From: Syngnathus acus
Taxonomy: Eukaryota; Chordata; Actinopteri; Syngnathiformes; Syngnathidae
NCBI RefSeq assembly: GCF_901709675.1
Contig: NC_051088.1
Coordinates: 24,060,193 to 24,124,192, forward strand
Reading direction: 5' to 3'
Length of the DNA stretch: 64,000 nucleotides
Below, piece by piece: positions 23,898 to 58,869 of the stretch (position 1 is the first letter of the stretch; the number at the start of each line of letters is the position of its first letter). A model generated the notes under the pieces. That model searched no databases. It was not told the DNA's origin and worked only from the letters and a program-made list of their open reading frames with translations. The translations under genes were made by a program, and so were the position numbers.

Positions 23898-26143
23898 TTT
23901 ATTACACATAATTACATTCTTAAATAAAAAACAAAAAACAAAAAAACAAGCAGTTCCTTGCATAGAGATATTACAATACCAATTTAAAAAAATGAATTAT
24001 GAAACAAACCGGTAACAAAAATAAATCTTTCTCATTTTTCCATAATAAAGAACATTATCATAGCCATACATCATAATATACAAATGATAAATTTCAAACA
24101 CTTTATACAGTCGAAAGAAAGGGAGAAAGACAACACAGGAAAACGGAGGGAGATGGGTGACGCGGATTTGAAAGGCTTGAGATCTCGTGGTGGGGAGGGG
24201 CGGGGCGGGGGAGTGAGGGTGGGCGGGTGGGGGCAACAAGGGGACGCTGGTGGAAAAAAGGATCTGATTTAAAATTCAGAAGGAGATCAGCGATGCTGAG
24301 AGCTGCAGCCTGCACCTCAGACCGAGCCAGCGTGTGTGTGTGCGTGTGTGTGTGTATGTGTGTGCACACTATTGTGTGTATGCGCCAGGGGCGTGCTTGA
24401 ATGTATGTGTGCGAGTTTGTGTATAAAACAGTTACTGTACAGAGATGCAGCGGCGGCGGCGGTGTTGGCGTGATGTGCGCAAGCGGACAGAAAACATCAG
24501 ATGTGTCGCTTATTTTTCTTTTTTCTCTTTTCCAAAATCGAGTGCACCAAAATAAAACACACACAGGCACGGCATAATTGACAATCATTCATTAAAAAGA
24601 CACATAAGTGAACCACCAAAAAAATAAAAGAAGTATAAAAAAAGTAAACATTCACATTTGAACTCCGAGTTTTCCGGCGCACGCACGCGTTTTTTGAAGA
24701 ATTTGTGGAGTCGTTTCCAAACAATATTTGGGATATTTCTGTGCTCCAGTCCAGGGTGGAACATTTCACACAAGCAAAAGCGCCTTTCCACGCAGTCATT
24801 TGCGTCAACATTTGAGCTGGAGTATTGAAACACATACGTAGAGCTGCCATTGACGGTGCAAAACCACTTTTATTCATTTGATCTGCATCCAAAACCCGGG
24901 CCGAAGACACCTCGGAGCTGATCCGGTGCCTTCCGAACTATCCTAAAAGTGAAATGAGAGCGACTTCTATGTATCTCGTTTGACCCCCAAGCCAAAACAA
25001 TCCAATTCCTTACATCTTGTGCCGAGTCAGCCGAAATGGCGGCGTCTCCTCCATTTGTCCGTGAGACGGCGCCAGGGATTCGAGATCCCCCAAGAACGTC
25101 AACGATGTTGACGTCTCACTCAGTCCAAGTTTGAAGAGTTGAAAGGGCAGTTGACTTTGCTGAGTGTGCATATCCGAGCTTCCCGCCGTTCACATTTTCA
25201 TCTGCACGTGCACGAACACATTAGAGATACATTCGCATTGATCGGCCAGCCAATTGATTGGGTTTGTCCTCCTACCAGTCCATTCCATGTCCAATGAGGG
25301 ATAAATCTGTGGAATGTCCCAGGAGATGCATAGGGGCTGATTTAGTGGAGAAGATTGCATTCTGAACGGAACTTGGTTAAATTGGAACAGGGCTGCGTGG
25401 CGGGCAACGTGGGGCTCGCTCCGATGCCAATCCCTCTCAGAAGAGATCACTTCGGGCATCGGCAGCGATTTATTCGTCCGTATCCGTTTTTCGGAATGGT
25501 CTACTCGGAAGGAATAGGACATCTTTTCTTCTTTACATACACGGTGATCTTGTCTGATGTGCCATTATTAGTCAGCGAGCCGCTTTGACTTGTGCGTTGG
25601 GGCCCAAGTTCTTGGCGTTCTGACAAACCGGGGCTTTTCTTTTAAACAAAAGTCACTTGTGCGGTCGTTTCAGCTCCGAAAGCAGGAAATCGGGCTCAGG
25701 TCGATGGATAATGTTTCAAGACATGACCTGTCAGCCTCTGCAAACAAAATCTCACTCTGATTTTCAAGTCTGCGATTCAAACAAGTGGTGTGGAACCAGC
25801 GGGATGTGTCCATGGGTCCAGTTTGGAAGTATGAGAGAAAAAAGTAATTTGGCAGCCTTTGAGTGAAACAGAACGGCAAGCCAGCGAGATGATGTTGAGG
25901 ACCTCAACTGGCTGCATGTGGGTCAACGCATGAGGCAAAAGTGGACCGGACCCGAGGAAGGTCCCATTGGAGGAAGGCCCGATGGCGCTTCACGTGGGAC
26001 CCTTCCTTCCTGCCTGCCTGCCAAAGCGCGGCGCCTCCGCCCCACAAATCTGACATCAGTCTGAGATCCACGGTGATAATTTTTCTGCAAGTGATATTGT
26101 CCTCTCCGCTTCCTCACTGCCTCCGCTCCCTTCTGACGTCTCC
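23898..26143 (-). other. klf7: Probable 3' UTR of klf7
   Basis: Begins directly after the klf7 stop codon on the minus strand. Candidate AATAAA signals (plus TTTATT) are at about 24869-24874 and 23898-23903, followed by AT-rich sequence. Mammalian KLF7 has a very long 3' UTR, so 1.3-2.2 kb here is plausible. It contains a (GT)n stretch at about 24330-24362. No coding sequence is visible. The exact end is a guess. Confidence 0.4.
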
Positions 26144-47946
<21,803 letters not shown>

Positions 47947-48179
47947 GCTGACACTCGCTCGCGGAAAGGATAGACTGATCCACGCCGGGGGAAATGTGCC
48001 TCCTCTTTTTGCCCTGTCACGCCTCTACGCGCGCACGTTTGTCATATTAGTCCACGAGAGGATCGATCGATTGCTCAGAAGGTGACGATCGGGACCTGCG
48101 CGCATTACCGGACTCGGTGCGTAAAAGCGAGTGGAGGCGGTGATGGAAGCTCCATGTGTATCCGTATTGCCAAAATAGA

Positions 48180-48420
48180 CACTGATGGGAAGCCAGGGGA
48201 GGGGAGGGGAGGGGCGAGGCTAAACGAAGAGGCGTGTCTTTATGTGTCAATCAACTCCCCTGTTTATCCATTTAAGGTAAATGGGCGGTTGAGGGGCCAT
48301 TAAAGCGGCAGTGGAGCGTGGAGGGGCGGGGCTTAGCAGATTGGGCGAGCCCGATTGGCTCCGGGGCATTGTCACTCTCGGCCAATGTCGGCAGGATAGG
48401 CGCGCTATTTATGGATGGCT
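48180..48420 (-). promoter_or_regulatory. klf7: Probable klf7 promoter-proximal region
   Basis: Upstream of klf7 on the minus strand are a run of GGGGA repeats (about 48197-48217), an Sp1-type GGGGCGGGGC at 48323-48332, and two CCAAT boxes in klf7 orientation (plus ATTGG at 48340-48344 and 48354-48358). The spacing to the ATG (about 400 bp) allows a 5' UTR of a few hundred bases. The start site itself cannot be placed. Confidence 0.4.
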
Positions 48421-49133
48421 ATATTAGATTTGGAAGAAGGCCTGAGAAGCTAGTCTGCAAGCAGAAGTCGTGCGGTAAACATGTTCAGGCCGGACTGGCC
48501 GTGGCCGGTATTGTTTCACTGAGTAAATATTTAATTAGTGTGAGATGCAGGATGTGAGGCTTTGCATTACACCTGCTTTGGAGCGGATGTCAGAAGTAGC
48601 ACTTCAAAGTACATGCAATTTGTCGAATGAGGTTCCTAACATGGCATCTTGTAGCTGCATAATAACTCTTACCTGAAGCAATTTTATTTTCATCTTTTGG
48701 TTTTCGGTGACTCCAACGTGCAATTTTATTGTGCTGTGTTGTGAGCCATTTTCAGAAATGTTTTTTCTGTAGCTTCTGGCTAAAAGTGCCTGAAGAGTTA
48801 TAGCGCCATCTGCGCTTTTGATATTGCGACATCCTGCAAATGCCTTTTTATAAGGGCAAAAGATGGTTTTGTTTTGTTTTTTTCCTAAAATGCCATAGGT
48901 GTGGATGCTGATACTTTCTGAGAATAAAAAATAAATGGAGGCTTTGTATTGTAAAGTCAAAGCGATATATTATGGTGACCCACCGGCATGTTACTCATGC
49001 GCTGTAAGTTGTGCGCCGGATGTGCTCGGAATGACAAAGACGCGTCTGAGTTATAAGTGATTCCGATGATTCGCTCTGTCCGTGGATGAGCGCATCAGAA
49101 TTCTTGAGGTCTGTGTAATCTCATTACTGTGTG

Positions 49134-49154
49134 TGGGGGGGGGGGGGGGGGGGG
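49134..49154 (+). repeat. Poly-G run of about 21 bp
   Basis: An uninterrupted G homopolymer after a GTGTGTG stretch. Such a run can form a G-quadruplex and is error-prone in sequencing. Confidence 0.9.
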
Positions 49155-52100
49155 CATGTGATTTGTGCATGGCATTTTGGGAAGGAGCGTTTGGTTCAGA
49201 TGGACGACAAAGCTCCGTCTGACATTTATCCATCTGACACAACTCACTTGGTCTCTCCTTCTTCTTCCTCTCACTGCTCTGGCCGATATGCTGCTTTTAT
49301 CCCTCCCTGTTGCTCTTTAAATCTGCTTTTATTTCTCATCCGTCTCTTACTGCCACCACCATCCCAAAGCTCATCTAGCAACCACCTTCACCAACAATCT
49401 TACATCAATGTACGCGTTCAATAGGACGAGAAGAATGACGGCATAAAAGTGGACAATTTGCACCTGTGTCCTGCCTCGTCTCCTTGTGTGTTTTGGTACA
49501 AGGAAAAATAAATAGCATGTATTTTCATAGCGAGAGATGGATCTCTTCAATTGGTGGAAAAATTTACACTGACCAACATTTATTGCTGCAGACATCCATC
49601 TGCAACAATTGAGATATACATGTGGATTTTTTTTTATTTTTGTGTGGTCCAACAGTATTATTGGTCAAATTGGCCTTGATGAAAATCATGGCATTGTCAT
49701 GGTAACGTTTTGCTGCAAATGAGACTTGAGAACGTGGCAGCTGAGATTTTGGCCCGAACTGCTTCTCCAGAGACCTTCGTCAAATTTCGAGTTGTGCTCT
49801 TCAGAATTGTTTGACGTTTTGTTCTCAGCCATTCTTTGGTAGCGATAGGCGAGTATACCGATACCAGGTAGTACCGGTCAAGGTATCGTATGCGTGACAG
49901 GAGCCGATACCGGTATCGTCTTCCGTCTTGTGACGATTTTACGATCAGGAAATAGAAATTAGAATAATACAATTTTGTCATTAATATAATGTCATTTTAA
50001 GGACAATTTATTTCGATTTATTTTAAATGTATTGAATTTATTTAAATGTATTACATTTATTTTATTTATATATCAAGGTCTTTCTTTAAAATTAGTATTT
50101 GCGAGTGACTATTCAAGAATTGAGAAGCGGTACTGGTTTTGGTCTGATAAGATAAAAACAAAAGTAGAGCATCAACCATTCCTAGTTTTGAGTCATCATC
50201 TTGTTGGACGACCTGCACGCTCCAAAATGATACAACCAAGATGCAGCGATTGCAGCTTGAGAAACAAGCTGAGTTTCTTACAGTTGACTTGTCTTTCCTT
50301 GAACCCAATCCAATAAATCACTGTCATTTTCTTTCCTTCCATTTGTCCTTCCCCGCTTCCAGATTCCAGCCGACAGCAACGAGAAGGTTGCAAAAAGATA
50401 GAAAGAAGAAATAAGCGAGGGCTATTATCCACAGGGCATGCGGCATTATATTGTCAATGCTGACATTGCTCTTACCTGGCAGGCCCTGCTTTTACTATAT
50501 TAATAATGGAGCAGGCGCCATCCGTCACGAGGCTACCATGCTGCTAATCACGTCAGCCTTGTGCATATTCACCCGGCCGGCCGTCTCTCCGGTGGACGGC
50601 GAGGAAAAAAAATGAGCGATAAACAGTGACAGTGCGATGGAGGATGGCGAGCGGCACAGAACGGGGGAGGACGATATCAATGTGCTGAAACACATGACAG
50701 ATGCCCTTGGCCTTTTGCTGAATGGCTTCCCTGTTGGCAGGAGTTAACCAGTGTATTTAAACAGGACAAGACGAATGAGATCCCCCCTCCCCCCCCTGCT
50801 CACTGAACCAGCCCATTTCTATTCCGACTCACAGTCGTTCCCCAAGCGGGAATGCTAATGCCGGCTAGCTGACATCGTCGGGCTTCGCTGGAGTCACGGC
50901 GAACTTTTTCATCTCCGAGAGATGATTTGTCAAAAGTGGAAAAAGGCCGACTGGCGTCTTATCAAAGCGCGTTCCGACTCACACCTTAAATGTTGCTTCA
51001 TTCACGTGCGGCCGCCCGTTCAAACTGTCTTTGCCGTGACCTTTTTCGAGAATACGGTTCGTCCGCCGTGGGCGCGGGAAAGGACATTCGGTCAAGATGA
51101 GCAAGGCCCGGTGAAATAAAGATAAAGTGGAGCAAGTCGTATGTCAGAATGGCTTCTGGCCGGGAGCCTGCTTAAAGACTAACTCTTGACATCTTCTTCA
51201 CGTTCGGGGAAGAGCTGTGGGAGAAGGTGAACGTGGGGGCGGACGACGAGCGAGTCAGGAGGAGGAGTGAATTCCAGAGCGACGGGCTGACTCTGGAAAG
51301 TGATAATGAGCGCTCGGGGCTGTCTGGGGGTGCAAACTCCGAGGAGCGCAAAAAGTGGGGGAGGAAGTGATGGGAGCAGAGGGTGCAAGCCAAGGTGCAC
51401 CCTCAGCTGGTTGCTGTTTTCCTACACGAGGAGCAAGCATCAAGGCGGCCATTAGAGGCGGCTGTTAAGTGCCAATTAGGCTAAGAGTGGGAGACGGAAA
51501 ACACCCATTTGCACTTTTGCAAGCAAGCGAGCAGGAAGTGAAGCAAAAAGGGGCTTCAACCCTCTCAGGTTTCACAATCACTCTCCCTCCAGCTTGCATC
51601 TTCTACGCAGCCTCATCTCCTCTGTAAATGTTGTCACTTGATGAAAAAGGCTGACGCCGACATTGAAAATTCATGCGCGCTATTATAGCAAAAAGACCGA
51701 ATGGTAGAAAATCAAGCACATTTGTCTGAATATCTCAATTTGTTTGCGTGATCATAAATCTTTTTTTTGTAATCCGGAGATTTCTAATGAGTGCACCAGG
51801 GGAGGTGAATGGGAAGCCAAAAAATAAATAACGGCAGCCACAAGGTCAGGAATGACACGAGTCTTTTGAAGCTATAGCAACCGTTGGCGTACAAAAGCAG
51901 CCGACCTTGCGCGTTTGTGTCATGCTCATCCCAGCACCTGCGCACAATGAGACGGAGATTTCCTTTCAAATCATACAAGAATCCAAATTGCCTTGATAAG
52001 TTGAAATAGAACGGCCTCATTGGTCGTCAGGGGAGCTAGCGGCGAGCATTTGACATCCAGGCTCTTTTGCTCGCGGCCTGGCTCATTTCCCGAGGCTGCA

Positions 52101-52463
52101 GCGGCCGTCTTGTATATTCATGTGTGTACCTTCCTATCTTAATCCTAGCTATTACACGCATGGCCGGCCATGTCAAGGGGAGATTTGCTCACTCACGGTG
52201 AATGGGCCAATATTGACAGCACGCCCACCGCATGGGCGATCGGTGTAAGGGCTTAGCGCACGCGCCATTCACGGCGCGAGCGCTGAATGCGATCGAGAGG
52301 CGAGACATCCTCGCGGGGAATCCAATGCCAGTGTCAGTCATGATGGAGCAAAGGTGCTGCTGCTGAGGAGCACAACGCATGTCGTTTGGGTCCAGAGGAA
52401 AAGTCCAATAGGTTTCATGAGACCCAGTTCGGCTCAATGTAGGCCTGCGGCGCCGGTGTAGAG

Positions 52464-53062
52464 CGTGGGTGTCAAACTCAAGGCTCGGGGGCCAGATACG
52501 GCCCGCCATATCATTTGTATGCGGCCCGCAAAGACAAATTGTGCATCGTGTGTCAATACTAAAATTACAAATTGTCTTCACTTTTAAAAAAATGTAAAAA
52601 TTGCGAGCAATTTGTATTAGCATTCATCTATTTAGAATATTTGTATACCGTAATTTTCGGACTATAAGTCGCACCGGAGTATAAGTCGCACCAGCCATAA
52701 AATGCCCAAAAAAGTGAAAAAAAAACATATATATGTATATAAATCGCTCCTGAGTATAAGTCGCCCCCCCACCCAAACTATGAAAAAAAACCGCGACTTA
52801 TAGTCCGAAAATTACGGTAATTATATAAATATTATCATTAATAATAATAAATATAATAAAATATGTATAAAATAGAATATATATTATAAATAAAAAAATA
52901 ATAAAAATATATAAATAATATAAATATAAACATTTATATATTTTACTAGTGTCTGGTTTCAAAACTAGTTATTTATCAGTTTGTTGTGTAGCCTATACTG
53001 GCCCTTTAAAGGAAACTATAACTACCATGCGGCCCGCGACAAAAATTTGTTTGACATCCCTG
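52464..53062. mobile_element. Dispersed 'GTGTCAAACTCAAGG' repeat, copy 2, interrupted by a MITE
   Basis: Starts GGGTGTCAAACTCAAGGCTC and ends GTTTGACATCCCTG, an inverted pair at the ends. A TACCGTAATT MITE occupies 52646-52819 inside it, showing the order of insertion. Confidence 0.75.
52646..52819. mobile_element. Palindromic MITE, 'TACCGTAATTTTCGG' family, copy 2
   Basis: 174 bp, nearly identical to 1556-1730 in the same orientation. It lies inside the 52464-53062 repeat. Confidence 0.9.
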
Positions 53063-55665
53063 GTGTCGAGTGAATTGCATTCTGTCTATTTTGACCCACA
53101 GTGATCTTTGATTTTACTCACAGACAAAAGAAGAGAAGACAGATCAACGTGTTAGGTAAGGAAGCATTCATTGCAATTAGGCAATTTGTCAAATATTAGA
53201 TTAGCGCCTCCTCACTTTATGCCACTGGAGACAGCTGCTAGCCATTAACCGCTTTGAGGTCACGTCAACTCTGTCGCGGGTCAAGCGTTTGTTTACCTTA
53301 TTCCGGAGATTGGATTTGAAATTTGGTTATCGGTTCAGACCAGCTCGCAAGTTCTCGTCCACCAATTTTATAATACAGATTTTTTTATTTTATTTGGGGC
53401 TATGTTGAGCATTTCCAAAGCCAAGATGTGATTCCATCTCGCTTCATTAAAAAGCGTGTTTGGGATCTACCGTCTGCATCAAATGATGTTTTGCGGTGAT
53501 GCTCCGAGGCAGTAAGACTGACATCATCCCCGGTGACATAAGCAACTCAAGAAGCCAAACAGGGTTTACAGTGTACTTTCCAAACTTCAACACATCATGC
53601 ATAATGAAATCCGATTTGTGATGCTGCGAATCAATACGTCATAAAAATACCACGTAGCTTCGCGTGTCTCCCTGTAGATAGACGCCGTGACTCGGGTGAA
53701 AACGATCCATTCGGCCCGCGCAAATTCACCCCGGGCCGGTCGAGCCGGCGTGTCCGAGTCGGATGATGAAGGCCTTTCAATAGCCGCATTCAAGATGTCC
53801 CTGTGTCGGGCTAATTGGATTTGATGCAGAACAACAACATGAGACGGGGCAAGGCCATGTGCTGGTCATATGACGCCGACCTCCGATTGTGCCATGACCA
53901 AAGCCAGATAGTGGATCTTTTGTACGCGGCGGAGGCTGTTTACAGCACAAGCTAACCGGTTGCGCGCTAAATGTGCAGCAAGTGATGAGGGGAGCGTGAC
54001 ATGCGCTGTCATGGCGCACAAACACAAACAAACTCCTTGTTCGAAGAGACGCACGTCTGTTTGTTTTGCAGAAAAGCACTCGCCGTTAACAAGTAAATTA
54101 CCGTCGGACACGCTCGTCCGTAACATTAACACGCTCGTCCGTCGCCATTTGTCATTATCGGCCATCTCTGTCGCCAAATCTCCCTTTTCAATCCCCTCCC
54201 CTCTTGGTACAGTGAGACTCACACTTCAAACTGCTCCGAAATGAGCTCGCTCTGCCAGGCCGGCATCTCGCCAGGCCAATCATCCATCTGCAATAATAGA
54301 AATCGTCTGGCTGATGACAGACTGAGGCAATCACTGGACAGGCTGAGTGGGCTCTTCAGCGCGGCCTCTGCACCCCCGCTGCTGGTTGATAGCGGGGGAC
54401 GGCCGGGGGAGGCTGGCACGGTTATCTCGTCGGTAGGCCGAGCGGATTTGGCAGCCTGCGTTGAATACACACGGAGAGCAGGAATAAACACAAATTATAT
54501 TTGCAGTTTACGCCTTTTCGCATTTCTCATATTGAGCGTGGACTTTCTCTCGGGCGCAAAAACTTGCCGTCATTATTCCACCCTTTCCTAAAAGTCCTTC
54601 TGGCCACTTCCATCCCTCTCCATGGCGTTTCATCTGCATGAAGAGCGTCTGGCTCCGCCCGGGCTAATTAGCTCTAATAGGAGTCATTCAGCAGGGGTTA
54701 ATCAAGGATGACTTCGCAACATTACGGCCGCTGCGCTGGGTGAAAAGGGGGGGGGGGGGCTGCAACGGAGAGCCGAAGTGTCAAAACACACGCACGTATT
54801 CCTTCTCATCCTGAGGCGGCTTTTAAATTGTTGTTCAAACAACATAAGCCCACGTAAAGCCCTTACAGGACATTTCCAACACCTACAACAACAATAATAG
54901 TACCAGACAAGCAGATGTACTGTACATTCATAAAAAAAGAAATACAAATAAAATAGTTAAAGCAGCATTCTTGGGCAATCGTTAAATCTGTTGCTTTCCC
55001 AATGCAATTTATAGAGTAATACTTGTCTCATCAAAAACACAACAAAAATGCAGATTTATATTTTCCATATATTAAATGTTCATCAGTGTTTTGGGGAGAA
55101 TGAATCATTATTATCTTTTACCCAATGCATTTAAATGGGTGTCACTTATAGCGCCAAATGTTTTTTTTTTTTGTGGGCTATCAATCCTCAATTAGTGGGT
55201 GTCAACTACACACTACTAAATTAACCAGATGTTTAAAATCGATCTATCTATCTTCTGACCGGATCGATGATCAATATTGGTGTGTTGCGTTATGTGTGCT
55301 ACAAATACAGTTAGCGTTAGCAAAATGACACATAGCGAATAACTGCAATTAGCTAGCAGACGGTTCCTTTTATTAGATGATCTGATTCAGCTAATTTGCG
55401 TGAATTGATGACTTCATGTAAGTTTAATTTACAAACTGGAGATCCTTGACATCATTAACCTAATGACCACCACCTTGCACACCTGCTGCTAATTAGCCGC
55501 GCCATCCCTCGCGTCATACTAAAGCAGATGCGTTAGGGGCATCACCCTCATATCTCGCGCCTGATTACTTCATTTAGAGCCTCCGATATTTGTCATGAAA
55601 GGCGCCGGTGCTCTGCAAGACAAGGCAAGGCAATGATTTGTAAAGCGCCAAGACTCGAGTGCTTT

Positions 55666-55831
55666 AAAGAGGCAAACAAATAATGAGTGAAAATAAAAAA
55701 AGATGAAACTCAAGATAAAAAGCCATTACAAAATAAAAACACAAAACCAAAGAGGCAAACAAATAATGAGTGAAAATAAAAAAAGATGAAACTCAAGATA
55801 AAAAGCCATTACAAAATAAAAACACAAAACC
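55666..55831. repeat. Exact 83-bp tandem duplication
   Basis: Two back-to-back copies (55666-55748, 55749-55831) starting AAAGAGGCAAACAAATAATG, with no difference seen by eye. The preceding GGCAAGGCAATGATTTGTAA stretch resembles a common fish LINE/SINE tail, so the duplicated unit may be part of an old retroelement. Confidence 0.9.
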
Positions 55832-55934
55832 AAACAATGAAACAAGGAGTCGTCGTTTTAGTTCAGTGCCCGAATGCTATCAGCTGAAGGCAATGTCTCT
55901 TATTCTAGTGCTAGTATTTAAGTGTATAAATGAT

Positions 55935-56045
55935 GTAATATAATAAGTAAATAAATAAATAGAGATAAATAAATAGAGATAAATAAATAGAGATAAATAG
56001 ATAAATAGATAAATAAATAAATAAATAAATACATACATAGATAAA
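55935..56045. repeat. (AAATAGAGAT)n / (TAAA)n low-complexity array
   Basis: Imperfect AAATAGAGATAAAT units merging into TAAA repeats. A MITE (56046-56219) is inserted directly at its right edge and TAAA repeats resume after it. Confidence 0.85.
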
Positions 56046-56219
56046 TACCGTAATTTTCGGACTATAAGTCGCGTTTTTTTTTCATAGTTTGGGTGGGGGG
56101 GCGACTTATACTCAGGAGCGATTTATATACATATATATGGTTTTTTTTCACTTTTTTGGGCATTTTATGGCTGGTGCGACTTATACTCCGGTGCGACTTA
56201 TAGTCCGAAAATTACGGTA
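56046..56219. mobile_element. Palindromic MITE, 'TACCGTAATTTTCGG' family, copy 3 (inverted)
   Basis: 174 bp, the reverse complement of copies 1 and 2 with very few differences, inserted within a TAAA/TAGA microsatellite. Confidence 0.9.
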
Positions 56220-56383
56220 GATAAATAAATAAATAAGTGTTAAAAAAATACAAATAAATCCCCTTATGATACTGACATGCATCCTTAAGCTACTCTTGGT
56301 AGCATGCGCACAACACAATATTGTAGACGTCTTTATGGCCTTCTATGGCCTTCTTGTGGAGGCCTGCTTCCCCATCGCACGCA

Positions 56384-56521
56384 CACACACACACACATGC
56401 GCATGCACACACACACACGCACACACACGCTCACACAGAAGCCATTACCAGTAAGGCTTGGACCATTACTCTCTGTCCAGTGTGTGTGTGTGTGTGTGTG
56501 TGTGCGTGTGCGTGTGTGCGT
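56384..56521. repeat. Paired (CA)n and (TG)n arrays
   Basis: A CA-rich array at about 56384-56436 and a TG-rich array at about 56478-56521, about 45 bp apart. They are inverted with respect to each other. Confidence 0.85.
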
Positions 56522-57335
56522 GCGCACATGAAGTCATCTGAGCATGCTCCTACCAACACTATTTGATGTGACTAGTCCATTAGACTTTCAATGGGCTCCT
56601 ACGATATAATCCTGAATACACTGAGTTTTTTTTTTTTTCTCAACAGCCCCGTCTCTCCGCCGGGCTCCTCTTCGGAACAGCGCTACAGATTGCTCCTGTC
56701 ACCATTGAAGCAGACAAATTTGCCCCTCATATACGCCGCATATGGGACGGTATTGTCTCGTTATGGCCCCGTTACGTCCCCCCCGTGGCAACATTAGCCA
56801 GTAGCTGTAAAAAGACCATTAGGATTCAAATCACTGCCAAGGTGGAGCGGCGACGAGGCGATGGTGACGACTGATGGCAAATTGAAGATGTAGAAAGCGT
56901 TACCAAAGGATTATGTGGAGTGATCATGCACGCAGAGAAGATGCTTTGTCTATTCGTAGACATCAAAACGTTTATTTACCAGCCCCGAGGGTTAATGTGT
57001 TCATTGCGTCGATAGTAGCACTATGCATAAATTACGACCCGATTTTTTTTTTTTATAGGGGTGACGCATGGAGCAATGACGAACCATGACATTTTTTTGC
57101 AGATCTGGATACAGATGCTGAGCCATGATTTCACGAGTGTTCACGCAGCTGCCCACTTTGACTCGAAAGTCTAAATTGGCCGTAGGCAAGAATGTGAACG
57201 TGGTTTATTTGTCTATTATGGCCTGCACTTGACCGGTCACTCGAGTGTGTGATGGACGCTGCCTCTCGGCCGGTGTCAGCTGGGATTGGTTCCAGCTCAC
57301 CTGCGAACCTAACACCTACTTAAAAAAAATGTGTT

Positions 57336-57687
57336 TCTCACTTTTGTCGCGGGCCGCATCGTAGTCATAGTTTCCTTCTGAGGGCCATCATGTCTGTCGA
57401 CGCCTTATATTATATCCAGAATAGGCTACACAACAAACTGATGAAATCACAGACTAGTAAAAATTGTTCAAATATTTTAAAAAGATGAATGGTAATAAAA
57501 ATTGCTAGCAATTTCTCTATTTTACAAAAGTGAAGACTTCATTTAATAACTTTTAATGATCTGTTTTATATTTTTGGGGGAATTTTAGTATTGACACATG
57601 AAGTCCATGCACAATTTGTCTTGTTGGGCCACATAAAATGATGTGACGAGCCGCATCTGGCCCCAGGTCCTTGAGTTTGACACCTAA
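57336..57687. mobile_element. Dispersed 'GTGTCAAAC' repeat, copy 3 (inverted)
   Basis: Starts CACTTTTGTCGCGGGCCGCA and ends CCTTGAGTTTGACACC, the reverse complement of the arrangement at 52464-53062. It has no MITE insertion. Confidence 0.75.
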
Positions 57688-58869
57688 GCTCTCGACAATA
57701 TAAAATGGACCAAATTCAACACACAATTCTTTTCAGTGTGGCTGGATTCATCTGACTATACTGTCTAAATCCCTCTTTCTAATTTGGGTTTTGCTGATGC
57801 AGATGACATTCAGTTATCAGCACGACCAACATTAAAATAAAAGACCTGCAAATAATAGTTGTGGTTGGATTAGGTGGAAAATGAGAACTATCGCATTGCA
57901 CAAACATCCAACTATTTAAAAGCCATGAAGAAGACAGAAACCACCATGAATGGAACAAACGTCGAGTTGTTTCAAAAGACTCGGAGCGAAGCTATCATAA
58001 AAACTTCCCGCACCACAAAGACGTTCTTTAAGAGAACCGAGTGGAAGATGTTTTCCTGATAATCTGACAAAGAGAACACTGAAGGGACTCATTCAAACTT
58101 CTTATTTCATTATATTAGAGAAGGAAACTCTCACTTTTCTAAGAAGAGGAATAAAAAAAAAAACCTTGCTCATTTAATTTATTGACACCATCCCTCCCTC
58201 TTCATCTCTAAGTGTTTCACTAGCTGAAAATTGGAAATTCCCCACAAATGTGTCCAAAACCAAATTGAGGTGCCATTACCCTGACGGGCAAATCACAGCG
58301 GCGGCTTGAAAAATCTGGGCCGTTCTCCCTAGTGCTCAATGATTGTCTCATCAGCGGGAGTAATTTGGGTTCCTGGTTATCGCGTCATTTCTGATGCAGA
58401 CGAGGGGAGGAAAATGGGGAGAGAAGTAATTACTTCTGTTGGCAGCCGGAGAACAGATGAGGTATCGTGGAGTAATTAATAACCGGCCACTGAAGTAGAT
58501 GGTCCCGCCTCGGAGAGACTCCCCGTGTTGGACCGGCAACAGGCGCCTTCCGAGACGCCACAGAAAGAAATTAGGAAGCGCTCTGAACGCCGAGGAGGCG
58601 GAGGTGGAAGATGGAGCAGTGATAAAGGAGAGGGAGAAGATAGCGGATGAAGTGGATGGATTGCAAGGGGGGACAGATCGGCCTCACTTTTAATACACGT
58701 AAGAGGCAGGGGAGGATGTAGGGGGAAAAGATCCCACGTTAGTCGAGCAACCGAGGCATTAACCCCCCCCGAAAAAGGCACGATAAGAGGCGATCAAATC
58801 GGGTACTTCTCTGGATGAAATATTGCAAAAGCTCATCTTTTACTTTTCATTTCCTCCGATGTGTTTACA

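Noticed and set aside
24103-24588. 161-codon minus-strand open frame
   Set aside because: Made largely of His-Thr and Pro repeats from CA and G-rich simple sequence within the probable klf7 3' UTR.
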